From Dermatophagoides farinae (taxonomy: Eukaryota > Arthropoda > Arachnida > Sarcoptiformes > Pyroglyphidae), in contig NC_134678.1 of assembly GCF_024713945.1 (NCBI RefSeq), forward strand, positions 7,688,001-7,752,000: DNA of 64,000 nt, in the 5' to 3' direction. Below are positions 26,037-38,366 of the stretch, piece by piece; positions within the stretch are counted from its first letter, which is position 1; each line of letters opens with the position of its first letter. The notes under the pieces were generated by a model. It was not told where the DNA came from, searched no databases, and saw only the letters and a list, made by a program, of their open reading frames with translations. A program made the translations under genes and the position numbers.

Positions 26037-29000
26037 TCATTGATTCATTTTGCAGTCATCAACATTGTCCGTATCTTGTAATGAGGCTTTAATTGCCATT
26101 TCAATTTGTTCATTTTCTTCATAAGGACTTGGCTGTTCAAAAAAAAAATCAAACATTAGCGCCGAGAATCTTCTTTATGCACTGTAAATTACTTTTTGAT
26201 AATTTTTATACGAAATACTGAGATTATTTACCACAACCGACAACGATGATGTTTGTGATATTTCTGTTGGTGATGGATTTTTATTTAAGAATTTATCAGA
26301 ATCTATTTCATGCCAAAAGATGATTTTTTCAACTATGATTATGAAATAAACACGAAGTTAAAGAGATTGAAAGTTTTTTGGTTTTTGAATATAATTACCT
26401 GCATGATAATCACCTATTTTTGAATTGGCGAATTGATCATCCAATTATTTTTGAATTGAAAAATAAAAGAATTATTATGAGATAATTCCTTAAGTTCTTT
26501 TTTGATATTTTTATTTGTTAATTCGGCATATTGCCACAGATTATGTTGATCAACTATGAAGATAATTGAATTAAAAATTATTATTTACCACATCATTTAT
26601 AAAGCCAAATTACTTTTATGATCAATTTTCCAAGTATCACCAATAGCAAATATCAACCCATCATTCGTTTCAAAGTTTTTCACCTATATTTATAATAGAT
26701 TTTGGTTTATTATTTATCGATAAAATTCTAATCAATTCACTTACTTCTAAAAACGTTCCATCTTCATTCAGAATTTCTCTGAGGATTTTTTTATTCGTTG
26801 GAAATGGGTGATCTGTTACTGGAATTGATCCATCCTTTGCTAAAATAAAAAGAAAGATATATTGAATATATCAAACTTATACATTTCATTTAACATGCCT
26901 GTTTTTTGAGGTCCAGTGACTGAACCTCCTGATTTAAATGTGATACGGAATAACCAATATTCACATAATTATTGGACATCCGAATTAAGCACTTTAAGTG
27001 CCAATGCTTCCGTTCAAAACGTATGGCTAAATACGGAAGCAATGGACCATAGAACTCGATCATTGCCGTGTAATGCTCCGCGAAATGTAATTTCGCGGTT
27101 CGAAAATGAGGCATGCATAGCTGAAATTAGGTATTTAATTTTTTAAAGTATTTGTAAAAATATTTGAGACATATACATACCCTAACCAAATTTTTTAATT
27201 CATGCTCAAATTCGTTCATATCAAATGATGAAGGAGAAAAAATTTTATGAATCACTTTTCTAAAGCAAATATACAATTCTGGTGGTGATTCAATCCATTC
27301 GGGAAAAATTTCCACCATTCGGTTGATGAATTCCAATTTCTGAAATTCAATTTGCAAAAGAAAATTATATTTTGTTCAAATACAATGAATGAAACATACT
27401 TGAGCTCCCTTTCCTTTCAAAGAAAAATCATCTTTGATTTTTAGTGGACCATTTATCCACTTGATTTGTTTGATAATTGTTTTAATTTGAAGTCTCGACA
27501 TTGATACTGATTTTAGCAGTATTTGGGCAATTTTTGGCCCAAATCCTTCCACGATGTCGTGAAAAAGATCGGGTGGTGAAACTTGGAATATGTTTACACC
27601 AAGCCCATCAAAACATGATTTTTTTTTATACCCAATGGGCTTTTATATTTTTTGTTGGATAATTTTCTCAATTCCTCTTTATAGATGCTAGAGAAAATTA
27701 TATTGCGAAAATTATTTTTATATATATTGTTAGCAAAAATTATATTACAAGTTATTTATAGCAAACCTCATTGAATTTTGCAGATTTAACTGTCTAACTT
27801 CGTAAATACCAGTCTGCAATTCATTGTTTGTTAAGCCACAGTAACTTGAAAAGATAATTTTCAATTTCATAATCTGAAAAATCATAAAGTTTAGCTTACC
27901 GGCATATAAAGCCCTTTGAAAAATTGCGTTTCATCCCCAACATTTCACAAACGCCAAGATTGTCACCCAGCACAAAAGCGAGGCAAACACCTAGTGTTAT
28001 TTCGATGCCATTATAGTTGACAGTTAATCCATTCTCCTAAATGTTAAAATTTTAAAACCAGAAATTGTTAATTTATGTTACAAGAGCTCACCATTAGTTT
28101 TTTAAGGTCTCTTCGCACTGGACTGAAAACTTCGTACAAGTCCGAAATGTTGGACCTTTCACAAAGCAAAACTAATGGAATTTTATCGTTTTTGGTGTTA
28201 TAGATTGTCGAGTTATCCGTGTCCATATAAAGGGCGAACAATTTACGTTCAGCACCTCCAATCGGATTGGATACACCAAAATCATCCCCGGATAATACGA
28301 CCCTAATTTTGTTTTGGAAACCATTCTTCCGAACGTATTCTGACAAATATTCTTGCTTTTCATCAAGAATATTCCGGATAAGAATGTCGTTGATTACGTA
28401 TTTTTTCAACACTTTTTCGATACTATTATAATAATATTTTTTACCATCTGCAAATAAATAGAAATATTAGTTGTAATTTGCATTTAACATTTTAAAATTA
28501 CTTGTCAATTTCAATTCTTCTGGTTTTATGTATGATGGCAGTTGTTCACAGAACTTTTTTTGAAGATATGTGGAATTAGCAAATTTAGTCATAAAATTTT
28601 GCAATTTTTGACTTATACTGTCTAATTCAAACATATTTTTATATGATTCGTGAAATGACGAAATGGCTTCTTTCGTCATGTGAAATTTCAATCGACACTT
28701 GTTTATCGATTTGCAGAATTCGATGAATTTCAAATACAATTCTGATGGCAACTCGTCTTTGACGATGTCAAAAAACGTTCTTCCGAGTTCGAAGTCTTCA
28801 TGATTTACTGCTGGCTCATAGCCAGTGGAATTCCATACTACTTCTGAACTGGATTCTGTTTCTTCACTATCATCGTCATAATCATCATCATTGTCATCAT
28901 CATCATCATCATCATCATCATTGTCACCATCATCATTGTCATCATCATTATTGTAATCATTGACATCATCATCATTTGTAGGCAATTGATCGACATTAGT

Positions 29001-29926
29001 ATTATCATCATCATTGACAGCATTGACATTATCATCATTGGCCGGAAATTGATCAACATTAATATTATCATCATCATTGGTCAGAAATTGATCGACATTA
29101 ATATTATCATCAGCATTTGTGGCCAATTGATCGACATTAATATTATCATCAGCATTTGTAGCCAATTGATCGACATTTATGTTATTATCATCATTAGTAG
29201 GCAATCGATCAACAACAAGAACATCGTGATCTTCATTTGATGGACCAACGAATGATTCTCTAGAGCATCGTAGACAAGATGTAATGAAAAATTATATAAA
29301 TAAATTGTCTACATTTACACTTACGGATGGTGATCACATAAATGATAATATAGATCATTGTAATTGGCGAAAAATGTGCCATGTTCAGAACAATTGGCCG
29401 ATTCAATGATCCCCTTTCGCAATTTCTTGCATTCAATAACCAGTTCATGGCTGGGATCGAATTTTCGTTTTTGTGCCGTCTACAATACGATTATCGAAAA
29501 AATTTACACAATTTTGTTTGAATTACGTATTTTAGTCGTAACTTACTGGTTTTGAATTTGTTTTCAAACAATTAGCCCGTTCCAGATCTTGTTTCAGTTT
29601 CATTAAATGAAACTCCGGCATCTCTGTATTTGAAATTGATGTCATGTGATTATTGATTCGTTCCCAAGAATCAATATCAAGCTTTTTAGACAATAGTATA
29701 ATTCAAAATACAATATTTCAATACAACAATTAAATTTTTTTTCAATATTGCAACACACCTCAAAACAAATTGTTTCATTTTTCTCGGCAATTCCCCACAT
29801 TCTTTGAATTAGCCGAGAATAAGCGGCGATTATTTGCGCTCTTGGCTTCTTGCAAAGAATCTGTTCGCTTATTTTGACCAAATTTTCGCGAATGTATCGC
29901 TTGTCATTATTTGACAATTTGTCCAT
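26037..29926 (-). pseudogene. transposon-family-like gene with acidic repeat, frameshift and UIM-like tail
   Basis: Phase-consistent exons: 29926-29759, 29681-29547, 29479-29325, 29259-28502, 28447-28092, 28036-27900, 27844-27767, 27687-27400, 27339-27181, 27120-26895, 26839-26745, 26683-26614, 26553-26399 (or only 26413-26399), 26332-26232 and 26132-26037. The middle has the order I know from an uncharacterised animal family often linked to transposons: an Asp-rich NPIGG segment, LGDNLGVCEMLG, a Cys pair (ICRYC), DLFHDIVEG, then FYGPLLPYLAIRFERKH. No catalytic role is known to me. Exon 29259-28502 carries a 13-residue acidic repeat. A run of nine A (plus-strand T 27619-27627) breaks the frame; one more base would restore phase. 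A second break near 26435 can be avoided by using the shorter exon. The last exon ends with a UIM-like motif. Either a decaying gene or homopolymer assembly errors. Confidence 0.6.
28975..29190 (-). repeat. coding tandem repeat, 39-bp unit
   Basis: About five imperfect 39-bp units encode the motif DDNINVDQLATNA (variants ending QFL, QFP and QLP). They are followed downstream on the minus strand by a pure Asp/Asn run (28870-28970). Both the DNA units and the encoded residues are clearly repeated, which suggests recent expansion by slippage or unequal exchange. Confidence 0.85.
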
Positions 29927-30157
29927 TTTTCCAAAAACTGGAAAAAAATTCAATACGAAAGGAATAAAACATTGAGCGTGTCAATCGCTAAAGAATTACA
30001 ACTTACAATTATGTTTCAAATTATTTATTAATAATAATATTGAAATTGAAATTAATTAAAATTTGATGAATTGGATGAATTGATTAATAAAAATGCAAAA
30101 TGAAAAATACAATGATTAATCAGAAATCAATTTAACAAGCTGATACAATAAAATTTA
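29927..30157. promoter_or_regulatory. 5' leader of the transposon-family-like gene
   Basis: Upstream of the ATG at 29926 the minus strand shows an acceptor (TTTTTTTCCAG near 29941) and, about 60 bp further upstream, a donor (GTAAGT near 30003). This suggests a short intron in the 5' UTR. The rest is AT-rich without other signals. Confidence 0.4.
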
Positions 30158-30267
30158 TTTTCCACGTATAAATTTCATTGTATGAAAAAATGAAAAAAAT
30201 CGAATTTTTTAACAATTTTCCACGTATAAATTTCATTGTATGAAAAAATGAAAAAAATCGAATTTTA
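30158..30267. repeat. 58-bp direct repeat, about two copies
   Basis: The unit starting ttttccacgtataaattt occurs at 30158 and again at 30216, almost identical over about 50 bp. It directly abuts the 41-bp array. Confidence 0.9.
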
Positions 30268-30490
30268 TTGAAAATGATTTGGACTTAGAAAATTTTTTGA
30301 AAATTTTATTGAAAATGATTTGGACTTAGAAAATTTTTTGAAAATTTTATTGAAAATGATTTGGACTTAGAAAATTTTTTGAAAATTTTATTGAAAATGA
30401 TTTGGATTAGAAAATTTTTTAACAATGATTTGGACTTAGAAAATTTTTTGAAAATTTTATTGAAAATGACTTGGACTTAGAAAAATTTTT
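30268..30490. repeat. 41-bp minisatellite, about six copies
   Basis: Units beginning gaaaatgatttggactta start at 30270, 30311, 30352 and 30393, each 41 bp apart, followed by one shortened unit near 30424 and a last unit at 30462. Copies are nearly identical. There are no spacers, so this is a minisatellite and not a CRISPR array. Confidence 0.92.
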
Positions 30491-31963
30491 CAATTTTTCA
30501 ACCGATGTCTTTATTTAAATTCAAAAAATTTAATTTTGTCCTGTTCATAAAATCGATGACTATTCATAAAGAGATACAGTCGAAATTTCGTTTACACATT
30601 CCAAGTTCATAATTGTAACTTTATAAGTATAATTCATTACGTGCGAGGATGCTGAGCGTCGATGGCATTTTTCCTTTACTTTAGCGCTGTACCACTGCTT
30701 TTATTTTTCTGTGGTATGATTTGCGTGAGTGCATCATCATCGAAAAAAAAAAATTTTTTTTGTGGTAGAAGTTGTTTGTTGTATACATGCGTGTGTTTTG
30801 TGTATGTGTGGGAGCGGCCGATATCATTTCAACAATAACGACGACGACGACGGCGGTAACTTTTTATTTTTAAGCTCGCTTTATTTTTTTTTTATTGCAT
30901 ATAATACTCGCGGTTTCGGCTATTCACAATAACACACACACACATCATCATCGTCGCCGTTGCCGTCGTCGAGACAAACACACAAGGATAAGAAGAAGAA
31001 GAAACATCACATCTTCATATTATCATCAGTAACGCAACCGCGTGGCCAATTATCATCATACATAATAATAATGATGATGATGATGATGACAAGAATAGAT
31101 AAAAAAAAATTGGTTCGTTAATTGTGTTGTTTTTATAACCAAATTGAATATGTTAAAATTTTTTATTTTTGTTTTATTTGTTCTATTTATAGAGATTGAA
31201 ATTGGATTAATCATCATCATCATCATTGAATTGTTACTGTGATTCTGTTGTTATTATTATTGTTGTTCAACCATATTATTGTCATCCTTATCATCATCAT
31301 TCCATTCATCTGTATTAGTCATTGAATATGTTGTTGTGTCATAATCACCATAATCATGTTTTCAATATCATATTGATTAAATAATTATATCAATCGACGA
31401 TACTCAATATCGCAAGATCATTATTATTATTACTATTATTATATAGCGGGCACATTTTCAAGAGATAATTGTTATTGAAAAAAAACAACATGTCGTGTGC
31501 AATAAATAATCAATCATCGTGATGATTAGAAGAAAAAAATTTACTGATTTTCGCCAATTTCAACAAAAAAAAACAAATGTCAAACACGATGATATTGAAG
31601 CCACAAATATAAGACACTATTATCATATCAAACTACATTGACATTGTGTCTATTTTTTTCCAATTCAAAATTGACAAAACAAATTCTCTCAATTATCATC
31701 CTTTTTTAAGGTTGTGAATCCAAATCATCATCATCATCAAAATTTCTTGTATCGATCAATCAAATCGATGAAAATATGAAAAAAATATAAATAAAAAAAA
31801 ACAAACGAACGAACAAAAGCCAATATATATTCTCATTGATGATCCAATCAATCAACCTGAACAAAATCGATCGACCAAAACCTAGAATAAATAAACATTG
31901 AAGAAGAAAAAAAACCAGATCATTCAAAAAACATTTTATAAATACACTATCTCAATAATAATA
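30491..31963. promoter_or_regulatory. upstream region of the serine palmitoyltransferase gene
   Basis: About 1.5 kb without a supported coding exon. A GC-richer patch with CGACGACGACGG and GCCGTTGCCGTCGTCG runs at 30835-30975 contrasts with the AT-rich surroundings and may mark the promoter or first non-coding exon. Short donor-like sites follow, but no UTR intron can be fixed. Confidence 0.35.
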
Positions 31964-34900
31964 ATGGGACCAAATAATGAAATCTTGTTTGATCAATCAA
32001 TTTCATTGAATGAAAATGATAATCGAATGACTGAATCAGTACAAATTCCAACAAAAACTAATTTGATTATGAATCATTTCAACGACAATAATGATGATGA
32101 TGATTACGATCAACCTTACAATCATAAACATTCCAATGGAAAAATCATTCCAATTTCTCATCACAATAATTTAGCTAAATTTATCAACAATAATAGCAAT
32201 GATAAGGTAAGTTTCTCTTTTTTTTCTTTACTTTAAATTACTCGATTTGGTATTTTTTTTTTAGTACATTTTGGTCTGCTTCATATATTATCTATTTACG
32301 TTCGTGTGTGTGTGAGAGAGAGAGAGAAAGTTTAGCATTTTTTTTTGTTATTCAATCATTCATCATTATTTGTGTTGACTTGGTTACCCGCCATCCTTTT
32401 TTTTACAATCATCATCATCATCATCATCATCATGGTTTATTATTACTAAAAAATATTGCTTTGGGTTTGGTTTTTTTTTCTCGGTGAGAAAAGAAATTTA
32501 TATAAAAATCTAATAATGAGTCCTTGCATGATGATTGTACTTTTAGTATGAAATTTATATATTTATTTATTCATCGAAAAAAAGAGAGAAAAAACTGAAA
32601 AGTCATTTTCATTCTTTATTTATTTTTTTTTGTTTGAATTATAATTTTTTTTCTTGATTATCATCATCATCATCATCATCGTTTCTGTGCGTGTGTATGT
32701 GATTTTTCATCGTCATTTGATACCAAATTGTGAAATATTTGTTTATTTATCCATTGTATGTGTTTACTTTTAATTTCATGCGAGTTTTGATTTATATATA
32801 TCGAAAAAACAACCAAAATATGAATTGTGATTTGAAATTTTTTTTTTCATTTCATCATAGTTGTGTCATTTTAAATTTTTTTTTTATTTAATAGTAAACT
32901 AACAATATATCAGATTTGAGATAGAAAAGTGCAAATATTCACATGGGTAATAGTTGTAATATATTTTTATGTAAACTTTTTAAATGGTCACTTTTTTTAA
33001 TGATGATAAATGGCCTATTTCCTGGTGAAAAAAAACAACAACAACAACAATAAAACTTTAAGGAAATTTTTTATTGTTCAACACATATATATTAAATTCA
33101 TTTGCCATACCATTTTAATCTTTTTTTTTTGTTCATTTTCTCTTCCGGACATTTTCAATGATGATGATGATGATGAATGAGACAATAAAAAATCCATTAT
33201 TTGTTAGATTAGGGAAATGTTACGGAAACAAATTATTTTGTTTTTAAATTTAAAAAAAAACCAATGATCAATCAATTGATCTTTTTTTTGTTAAACATGT
33301 GTCTAAATATTGGTTTTCTAGTTGATTAGTAGTATTTATTTGTTTGTCGTTGTTTCATAGTGTTTTTTTTGACATTTAGAACATCTTCTTGTACTTTGTC
33401 AATTTTTCAATCATTATCCTTTGTCAAAACTTTATTTTATCCAGTATACTTTCAAGTTGTTCTCAGATCGGAAAATTCTAGGAAATCTCCTGAAAATTCT
33501 TCAATATCATTATATCAACATTTTTAAAAATGACAAAATTTCATTTTTTCTTTATATCCATAGTTTCCCAATGACAATCGAAATCGATTGAATGGTGATG
33601 ATATGGAAATGGATAATTTAAAAACATCAACAATGATGATGAAATCAAATCATTTGAATGGCTATCATCATCATTATCATAATATAAAACATACGAATAA
33701 GTCATCAATAGATCAAGATTATTTAAATGGTCAATTAAATGGCCCAATGAATGGTTTCCATCATTATAAAAATGGAAAAATTTCCAATGCAATCCATTAC
33801 AACGACAATAATGATGATGATGATGATAGCAAACGACCAAATGGTATAAACGGATTCATTGGTAACAATCACCATCATCACCATAAAGATTATCTACAGC
33901 CTATTGTTAATGATGATAGTGATACGGAACAAGAACACTGCCCTGAATTGCAATTGTCTTCAATCAAAAAATATAATAATAATTATTCAACTGTTGAAAC
34001 AAAGAAAAATAGCATTTTAAAAAATTATTCAAATGAAAAAAATAGCTACAATAAACAAATATCAATATCAAAATCATATTATTGTTCAACGACAAAAACA
34101 GCTAATACAAGATTAAAAATAAAATCAACACCTGATAATCGTTTTAATCGTTATGAAGAACCACCATATCATATTGCCTTCCTTTGTTATGTTAGTTATG
34201 CTGTACTAATTATATTTGGTTATCTTCGTGATTTTATGCGTAAAACTGGATTGGAAAAAAATTTATCGGCCGTTGAACGTGATCGTGAGGTAAGTTTATT
34301 GTTGCCATTGGTTATTTATTTAATTTTCTGGTTTTGTTTATATTTATATATTATATTATATATTATTATTTTCTTTAATCAAACAAGGGATATACATCTT
34401 TATATAAAAGTTTTGAATCATTTTATACCCGTAATATTTATCGTCGTATACGTGATGCATGGAATCGACCAATTGCAAGTGTACCCGGTGCTGAAATCGA
34501 TGTTGTTGATCGCCATTCATCGGATGAAAATTGGACATTTGAGTATGTGTAAATGTCAATGGTTTTTTACATGACCAATTTATAGATGATGGAATTTTTT
34601 TTTGTATTTCCAGATTTCCTGGGACAAAATATCGTGTAATAAATATGGGATCATATAATTATCTTGGCTATGCTGAAAATAGTGGACCAATACATGAAAA
34701 AGTTGTCAAAACAATTAGAGATGATGGTGTTGGTATTTGTTCGACACGCAATGAATTTGGTCATAATGAACATGTTAAACAACTAGAACAATTGGTGGCT
34801 AGATTTTTAGGTGTCGAATCATGTGTTGTATTTGGAATGGGTTTTGCAACAAATTCAACTAATATACAATGTTTTGTTAGCCAAGGATGCCTAATTATGA

Positions 34901-35932
34901 GTGATTCTAATAATCATGCATCACTAATTTTGGGTTGTCGTCTTTCGGGTGCCACTATACGTATATTTAAACATAATAGTGAGTATATTATTTGACAAAA
35001 AATAACAAGCAAATAATTTTTGTTATTCGTTAACAGATATGAAAGATTTAGAACGTAAAATTCGTAGATATATTGTTGATGGACAACCAAAGACTGGTGA
35101 ACCATGGAAAAAGATTATTATTATTGTTGAAGGAATATATTCAATGGAAGGAACAATTGTAAATCTGCCTGAATTAATACGAATCAAAAAACAATATAAA
35201 TGCTATATTTATCTGGATGAAGCACATTCAATCGGTGCACTTGGACCCAATGCACGTGGTGTAATCGATTATTTTGGATGCGATCCAAATGATGTTGACA
35301 TATTGATGGGAACATTTACAAAAAGTTTTGGTGCTGCCGGTGGTTATGTAGCCGGTCGTCGGGATCTTGTTGATCTAATACGAATCAATTCATTTAGCCA
35401 TTATTATGCTAATCCAATGTCGGCACCGATTGCAATGCAAATTAGCTGTGTAATACGATCATTGTCAGGTGAAGATGGTACTGATGATGGAAGAAAACGT
35501 ATACAAAAATTAGCACACAATTCTCGATATTTTCGTAAAAAATTACGTCAAATGGGTTTTATTATTTATGGTCATGATGATTCACCTGTCGTACCGTTAT
35601 TGCTTTGTTTTTGTTCAAAAATTGCGTAAGTTTTATATAATCATTGAAATGTTTTCTTTTCCAATTAAATTCTATTCATTAATAGAGCCGTAATCCGTAT
35701 GGCCCATGATAAAGGTCTTGGATTTATCGGTGCTGGTTATCCTGCCACATCATTGACCACTGGAAGAGTTCGATTCTGTATATCAGCTGCCCATACCAAA
35801 GATATGTTAGATCGTTCATTGAATGTAATGAATGAAATTGGCGATAAGATTAATATCAAATATTCAACTGAAACTGTTGACGATAAGGATGATGATGAAG
35901 AATTTCATAATTATGATGGCAATGATGATTAG
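31964..35932 (+). CDS. SPTLC2: serine palmitoyltransferase, long-chain base subunit 2
   Basis: Exons 31964-32206, 33564-34289, 34388-34542, 34614-34978, 35037-35625 and 35686-35932 give 774 aa. The ATG at 31964 is the first in frame. The enzyme condenses serine with palmitoyl-CoA at the ER membrane, the first and rate-limiting step of sphingolipid synthesis; this is the catalytic PLP-binding subunit of an alpha-oxoamine synthase heterodimer with SPTLC1. Visible signs: one membrane segment ([20 protein letters not shown]), SYNYLG, the [12 protein letters not shown] core, DEAHSIGA for the PLP ring, and [13 protein letters not shown] with the Schiff-base lysine. Usual length is about 560-600; the extra is an Asn/Asp/His-rich N-terminus of about 270 residues. 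The 1.36-kb first coding intron is unusually long for this window. The fly orthologue is called lace. Confidence 0.96.
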
Positions 35933-36709
35933 GTTATTTTTTTTCCTCAAAAAAAAAAAAATTATATATCTGGTAGTCTGTCTCTGTGATAAATAACGAT
36001 GATGATGATGATGGTTGCTACAAAACGAATCAAAAAAAAAAAAAAAAAAAAAAAAAAACAAACGGAGACCAAATAATCTTCAAAATTAACCTCTGAACTT
36101 TCTGATTCTCTCACTATTCATAATTCATTCCAGACGAAAAAAAAAATTTAATTTTAGTCAACCAAATATATAAATATTGTAAAATCATCAAGAGAAAACA
36201 ACCATTTTTTATTCGAATCAATCAAAAATATACATATAAATTACACTGGTTTTATTTATATATTATTATTATAATTGTAGATGATGATAATTTGTTACTA
36301 ATAACACCGCCCGAATACACTCACACTAATTTGTTAGAAGGTTTCTTTTTTTTCATTCACGTAAATATTATTATTTTTTACTTAAAAAATAATTCCAATC
36401 AATTCAGATGTTCACAATGTTTCCATATATATTTTTTTTTGTGGAAAAAAAATCTGTCTTTTTACTTGTTAGGTATTTCAATTATTATTGTCCTTTTCAG
36501 AAAATAAAAAAAATTTTATTTTATTTTTAAAAATTCTTTCCATTGCTGTTGTTGTGCATTGATGTAATCGATAAATTTGATGATGATGGTGATGATAATT
36601 TCAAGGAGAAAAAAAAATCAGCTGATTGTCATCATTGAATCAAATCTGTATTTGGTTTGTGGTATTCATTGGTGTGTAAACAAAAGTGTATATATGATTA
36701 CAAAACAAA
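35933..36709. other. 3' UTR and spacer, no gene seen
   Basis: A/T-rich sequence with a long poly-A tract (36031-36058) and short ATG repeats. Nothing reads as a gene. The next gene on the same strand starts at 36710. Confidence 0.6.
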
Positions 36710-38305
36710 ATGAATTCCATAATTTCATCATCACCAACACCATCCACTTATGTGAAAGAATGGTCCAATCTTGAATCAATCAAAAAAATCCAATATAATC
36801 GTCTTGGCCATACTGATATGTTTGTTTCATTAATAAGTTTTGGTGCAGCACATGTTGGACGTGGTATAAATATTAATAATAATGATGATGATGATGATGA
36901 TGGTGGTAATAATCAAATTGAAATTTCTAATATATCGCCAAAAGTTATTGATGCAATTTGTCAGGCAATACGTCTCGGTATTAATCTAGTGGATACATCA
37001 CCATTCTATGGAATGGGATTGTCCGAAATTATTGTCGGTCAGGTAACCGAAAAAAAAAATTGAAATTTGATTTTTCTTTCAATTGTCATAACATTTTCTG
37101 TTTTTTTTTGATCACTTTTCTTTCAAAAAAAAGGCATTGAAAAAAGTTCCACGTCAAGCATATTATTTATCGACCAAAATTGGACGACATTCGGATTGCA
37201 ATTTTGATTATAGCCGAGATGCTATTCGAAAATCAATTGACAAAAGTTTGAAAAAATTAAATGTAAACTATGTGGATATCGTACATGTTCATGATGTTGA
37301 ATTTTGTCCATTGGAACTATTGTTACGGGAAACATTACCCGAATTAGAACGGTTACGTTTGGCTGGAAAAATTCGTTATATCGGCATTTCGGGCTATCCA
37401 TTATCATTGCTTAGGTATGTATTAGAATGATAACTTTAGTTATTGAAAAAAATTTTTTTTACAGAGAAATTGTCGAAAAAAGTTCGGTAAAAATTGACAT
37501 CATTCTTAGCTATTGTCGTCATTCACTTTGGGACAATGAATTTGTCAATTATTTGGATTATTTCAAAGTAAGCAATAGTTACATTTTTACTCACAAACAA
37601 AAAAAAAATCACTACTACTACTACTACTAAATGATTTACATAGTCGAAAAATATTGGAATCATAAATGCAGCAATATTCGGCATGGGTTTATTAGGTAAT
37701 GATAATTCAACCATTCCAGAATGGCATCCAGCATCGAAAAAGATTCGTGATCGTTGTCAACGTGCAAGAGAAATTTGTATGGTAATCAGCCATTCATCAT
37801 CAGTCATTTTCAGTATTTCATTTCATTTCATTTTTTTTTATTGTTCACTCTTTGCCATAGGCAAATGGATCGATACCATTAACTAGATTGGCGCTTAGAT
37901 ATTCATTACATGAAAAACGGATAGATACACATTTGATTGGAATGGAAAGGTAACCATCACCAGAAGATTTGATTGTTTTTCTTCAGGGTGATTGAAATGT
38001 TTGAATGATTCTGATCATTTTTTTCGTTTTTCTTTTGTATTCAACACAATTCTAGTATTGATATTGTCAATAGTAATCTATCAGCAATTATTGGAACAAA
38101 TTCAAATGATGTTTGTAAAGAAAATGAATTACTGGATTTAATTTTAAGGCAAGCATTTGGCAAATCTATTGCTGAAATGACATCCTCATCATCAAATGAA
38201 AATTGGGAACAAATTGAAGTGGATCGTTATCGCCAGAATCCAGAAGAATTTATTCAATTTCTTCGTCAATGTTGGTCTGGTACTGTGCACACGCATAGTG
38301 ACTAA
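36710..38305 (+). CDS. aldo/keto reductase, L-galactose dehydrogenase-like
   Basis: Six exons: 36710-37042, 37134-37414, 37465-37567, 37644-37781, 37861-37949 and 38056-38305, 397 aa. The NADP-dependent aldo/keto reductase fold is shown by the N-terminal RLGHTDMFVSLISFGAAHVG strand and turn, the tetrad Asp and Tyr in LVDTSPFYG, Lys in STKIG and His in VHVHD, then IRYIGISGYP. The arrangement LERLRLAGKIRYIGISGYPL resembles the L-galactose/L-fucose dehydrogenase-like branch; the substrate in mites is unknown. An Asp/Asn insert interrupts the region after VGRGIN. The stop lies 61 bp before the ATG of the PA28 gene on the same strand, so the two share almost no intergenic space. Confidence 0.9.
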
Positions 38306-38366
38306 TTTTATTAACAAATTTACATATAAAAAATCATAATTTTCGTATCATAATTTTTGATTTTTG

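Noticed and set aside
30268-30490. Possible CRISPR-like array
   Set aside because: The 41-bp units follow each other without unique spacers, and the genome is eukaryotic.
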